Assembly: GCF_001753165.1 (NCBI RefSeq)
Contig: NZ_CP017448.1
Coordinates: 1,878,462 to 1,942,461, forward strand
Source of the DNA: Acidihalobacter aeolianus
GTDB taxonomy: Bacteria > Pseudomonadota > Gammaproteobacteria > DSM-5130 > Acidihalobacteraceae
Reading direction: 5' to 3'
Length of the DNA: 64,000 bases
The notes beneath the pieces are model-generated. The model saw nothing but the letters and a program-made list of their open reading frames with translations, did not search any database and was not told where the DNA came from. A program made the position numbers and the translations under genes. Positions 62,557-64,000 of this stretch are shown piece by piece (within the stretch, counting starts at the first letter, position 1; the number at the start of each line of letters is the position of its first letter).

Positions 62557-64000
62557 ACGACTACCGACGCTATCTGACACGCGACGACCTACCTGCGCCA
62601 CTGTCACGACTGACCGAACTCGCCCTCGATCTGCGCTGGAGCTGGAGCCATGCCTCCGACGTCCTGTGGGAAACCATCGATCCAGACCTGTGGGCGGCCA
62701 CCGCGAACCCCTGGCTGATTCTCGAAACCGTCTCGCGCGACCGGCTCGAAAGCCTTGCCGCCGATCCGGCTTTCCGCGACGAACTCGAACGACAGCTCGC
62801 GGAACGCGAGGACAACCTGAACGGGCCGACCTGGTTTGGCGAACTCGACGCCGATGGACACCTGGGCACGGTCGCTTACTTCAGCATGGAATTCGGTCTC
62901 AGCGAATCCCTGCCGATCTACTCCGGCGGCCTCGGTATTCTGGCCGGGGACATGCTGAAGACGGCCAGTGACCTAGGCGTGCCAATGGTCGGGGTGGGTC
63001 TGCTGTATCAGCAGGGGTATTTCCGTCAGGCGCTCAACATCGATGGCGCGCAGCTTGCCTACTACCCCTACAACGACCCGGCCATGCTGCCGGTCATCCC
63101 GCTTCGAAACGGTGACGGAGGCTGGCTGCGGGTAACCGTCGAACTGCCCGGCCGCACCCTGCAGTTGCGCTGCTGGGAGGCGCGCGTGGGACGCTCGAGA
63201 CTGCTGCTGCTGGATGCCAACGATCTCGTGAACAGCCCGCGCGACCGCGGCATCACCGGCGAACTCTATGGCGGCGACAACGAGGCACGCCTGACGCAGG
63301 AGGTCATCCTGGGTATCGGCGGCTGGCGCATGCTCGAACACCTCGGGCTATCGGTGCGTGTCTGCCATCTCAACGAAGGTCACGCCGCCCTGGCAGTGCT
63401 CGAACGCGCCGCCAGCTTCGCACGGGCACATTCACTACCCTTCGAAGTGGCATTGCGCGCCACTCGCGCAGGCAATCTGTTCACCACTCACACCCCGGTT
63501 CCGGCCGCCTTCGACCGCTTCCCGCCCGCACTCGCACGGCTGTACCTGCAGCCCTATGCGGAGCAGTGGCAATTACCCTTCGAACGCATTCTGCAACTCG
63601 GCCGCGTCGATGAAAGCGGCAACGGGAACGGCGACGAGGAATTCGTGCCCGCATATCTAGCGCTGCACGGTTGTGGTGCGGCCAACGGAGTCTCACGCCT
63701 GCACGGCGAAGTCAGCCGGCGCCTGTTCGCCATGTTGTTTCCGCGCCGCCCGCTCAGTGAGGTTCCCGTCGGGCACGTGACCAATGGCGTACACACCCCG
63801 AGCTGGGACTCGCAGCAGGCCGACCTGCTGTGGACGCGTAGCTGCGGCAAAGAGCGCTGGGTCGGCGATCTGGCGGAAGTCGGCGGCGGCGTGCGAGCAC
63901 TCGCAGACGAAGAGTTGTGGGAGTTCCGCGGCGCCAGCCGGCAGGCATTCATCGCCGCCGTACGCAGTCGGCTAGCTCGCCAGCGAGCCAGCCATGGGGC
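62553..64000 (+). CDS. glgP: alpha-glucan (glycogen/maltodextrin) phosphorylase, 3' end outside window
   Basis: At least 482 residues of a PLP-dependent alpha-glucan phosphorylase, which releases glucose 1-phosphate from glycogen or maltodextrin. The N-terminus has the short-phosphorylase extension (DUF3417-like: LTELALDLRWSWSHASDVLWE), then AYFSMEFGLSESLPIYSGGL, the glucan-site MVGVGLLYQQGYFRQ and CHLNEGHAALAVLE, FTTHTPVPAAFDRF and GHVTNGVHTPSW. These match the Thermotoga/Mycobacterium-type GlgP rather than the E. coli MalP type. GTG at 62553 overlaps the kinase stop (GTGA). The PLP-Lys region lies beyond the window. Confidence 0.93.
   Translation, partial: MNDYRRYLTRDDLPAPLSRLTELALDLRWSWSHASDVLWETIDPDLWAATANPWLILETVSRDRLESLAADPAFRDELERQLAEREDNLNGPTWFGELDADGHLGTVAYFSMEFGLSESLPIYSGGLGILAGDMLKTASDLGVPMVGVGLLYQQGYFRQALNIDGAQLAYYPYNDPAMLPVIPLRNGDGGWLRVTVELPGRTLQLRCWEARVGRSRLLLLDANDLVNSPRDRGITGELYGGDNEARLTQEVILGIGGWRMLEHLGLSVRVCHLNEGHAALAVLERAASFARAHSLPFEVALRATRAGNLFTTHTPVPAAFDRFPPALARLYLQPYAEQWQLPFERILQLGRVDESGNGNGDEEFVPAYLALHGCGAANGVSRLHGEVSRRLFAMLFPRRPLSEVPVGHVTNGVHTPSWDSQQADLLWTRSCGKERWVGDLAEVGGGVRALADEELWEFRGASRQAFIAAVRSRLARQRASHG

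Noticed and set aside
1-64000. CRISPR array or prophage
   Set aside because: No regularly spaced direct repeats, cas genes, or phage structural genes were seen anywhere in the window.

Overview
The window is a gene-dense, GC-rich stretch of bacterial chromosome. The cytochrome bd operon with cydDC, NtrC-type and OmpR-type two-component systems, an RND pump, a yqjD/yqjE/yqjK-like trio, a DUF2058 (YaiL) gene, a PEP-CTERM protein and a DUF3579 gene point to a gammaproteobacterium. An Ectothiorhodospiraceae or Acidihalobacter-like relative is a guess from composition and gene content, and nothing in the window fixes the genus. There is no prophage, CRISPR array or rRNA. One tRNA, one complete insertion sequence and about 46 intact or partial coding genes are present.

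Layout. 1-7.8 kb: cytochrome bd biogenesis, with the end of cydB, a small membrane protein, a sensor kinase and a sigma-54 activator, then cydD-cydC. 7.9-12.1 kb: a YqjD/YqjE/YqjK-like membrane trio, a DegP/DegQ-type periplasmic protease and 6-phosphogluconate dehydrogenase. 12.1-15.9 kb: a DedA protein, a GH15 glucan hydrolase and a periplasmic helical protein. 15.8-24.5 kb: an RND efflux operon on the minus strand, divergent from a Spy/CpxP-like chaperone with an OmpR/EnvZ-type pair. tRNA-Val(CAC) follows. 24.8-28.1 kb: DUF3579 and a globin-coupled GGDEF-EAL protein. 28.2-36.9 kb: an Lhr-type helicase, a frameshifted phospholipase-D-like gene, a 3-methyladenine glycosylase, a second DedA protein, glycerol kinase and DUF2058.

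37-41.8 kb: an AT-richer patch with a PEP-CTERM secreted protein behind a good sigma-54 promoter match, then a Bax-inhibitor-1 protein, an Smr-domain protein, an outer-membrane protein, HisC and a pentapeptide-repeat protein. 42-52.1 kb: a polysaccharide cluster in one direction: two GT4 glycosyltransferases, an ABC exporter, two UDP-sugar dehydrogenases, a COG4671-type glycosyltransferase with a Cys/His-rich N-terminus, a likely outer-membrane protein and a histidine phosphatase. 52.2-57 kb: acetyl-CoA synthetase, HIT, DUF2934, TauE, universal stress and DUF202 proteins. 57.1-60.1 kb: a DUF4010/MgtC-type membrane gene cut in two by a complete IS66-family element; its 8-bp target duplication lets the original frame be rebuilt. 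60.5 kb to the end: a coupled operon of a phosphohexomutase homologue that has lost its catalytic serine loop, a PfkB sugar kinase and an alpha-glucan phosphorylase cut by the window end.

Main themes: respiration under low oxygen or stress, envelope quality control, glycogen or alpha-glucan metabolism (GH15, GlgP, PfkB, Gnd), and extracellular polysaccharide with PEP-CTERM export. The observations most worth following are the degenerate phosphohexomutase, the sigma-54 two-component system inside the cyd cluster, the sigma-54 promoter of the PEP-CTERM gene, the palindromic element that forms the end of ugd, and the dissectable IS66 insertion.
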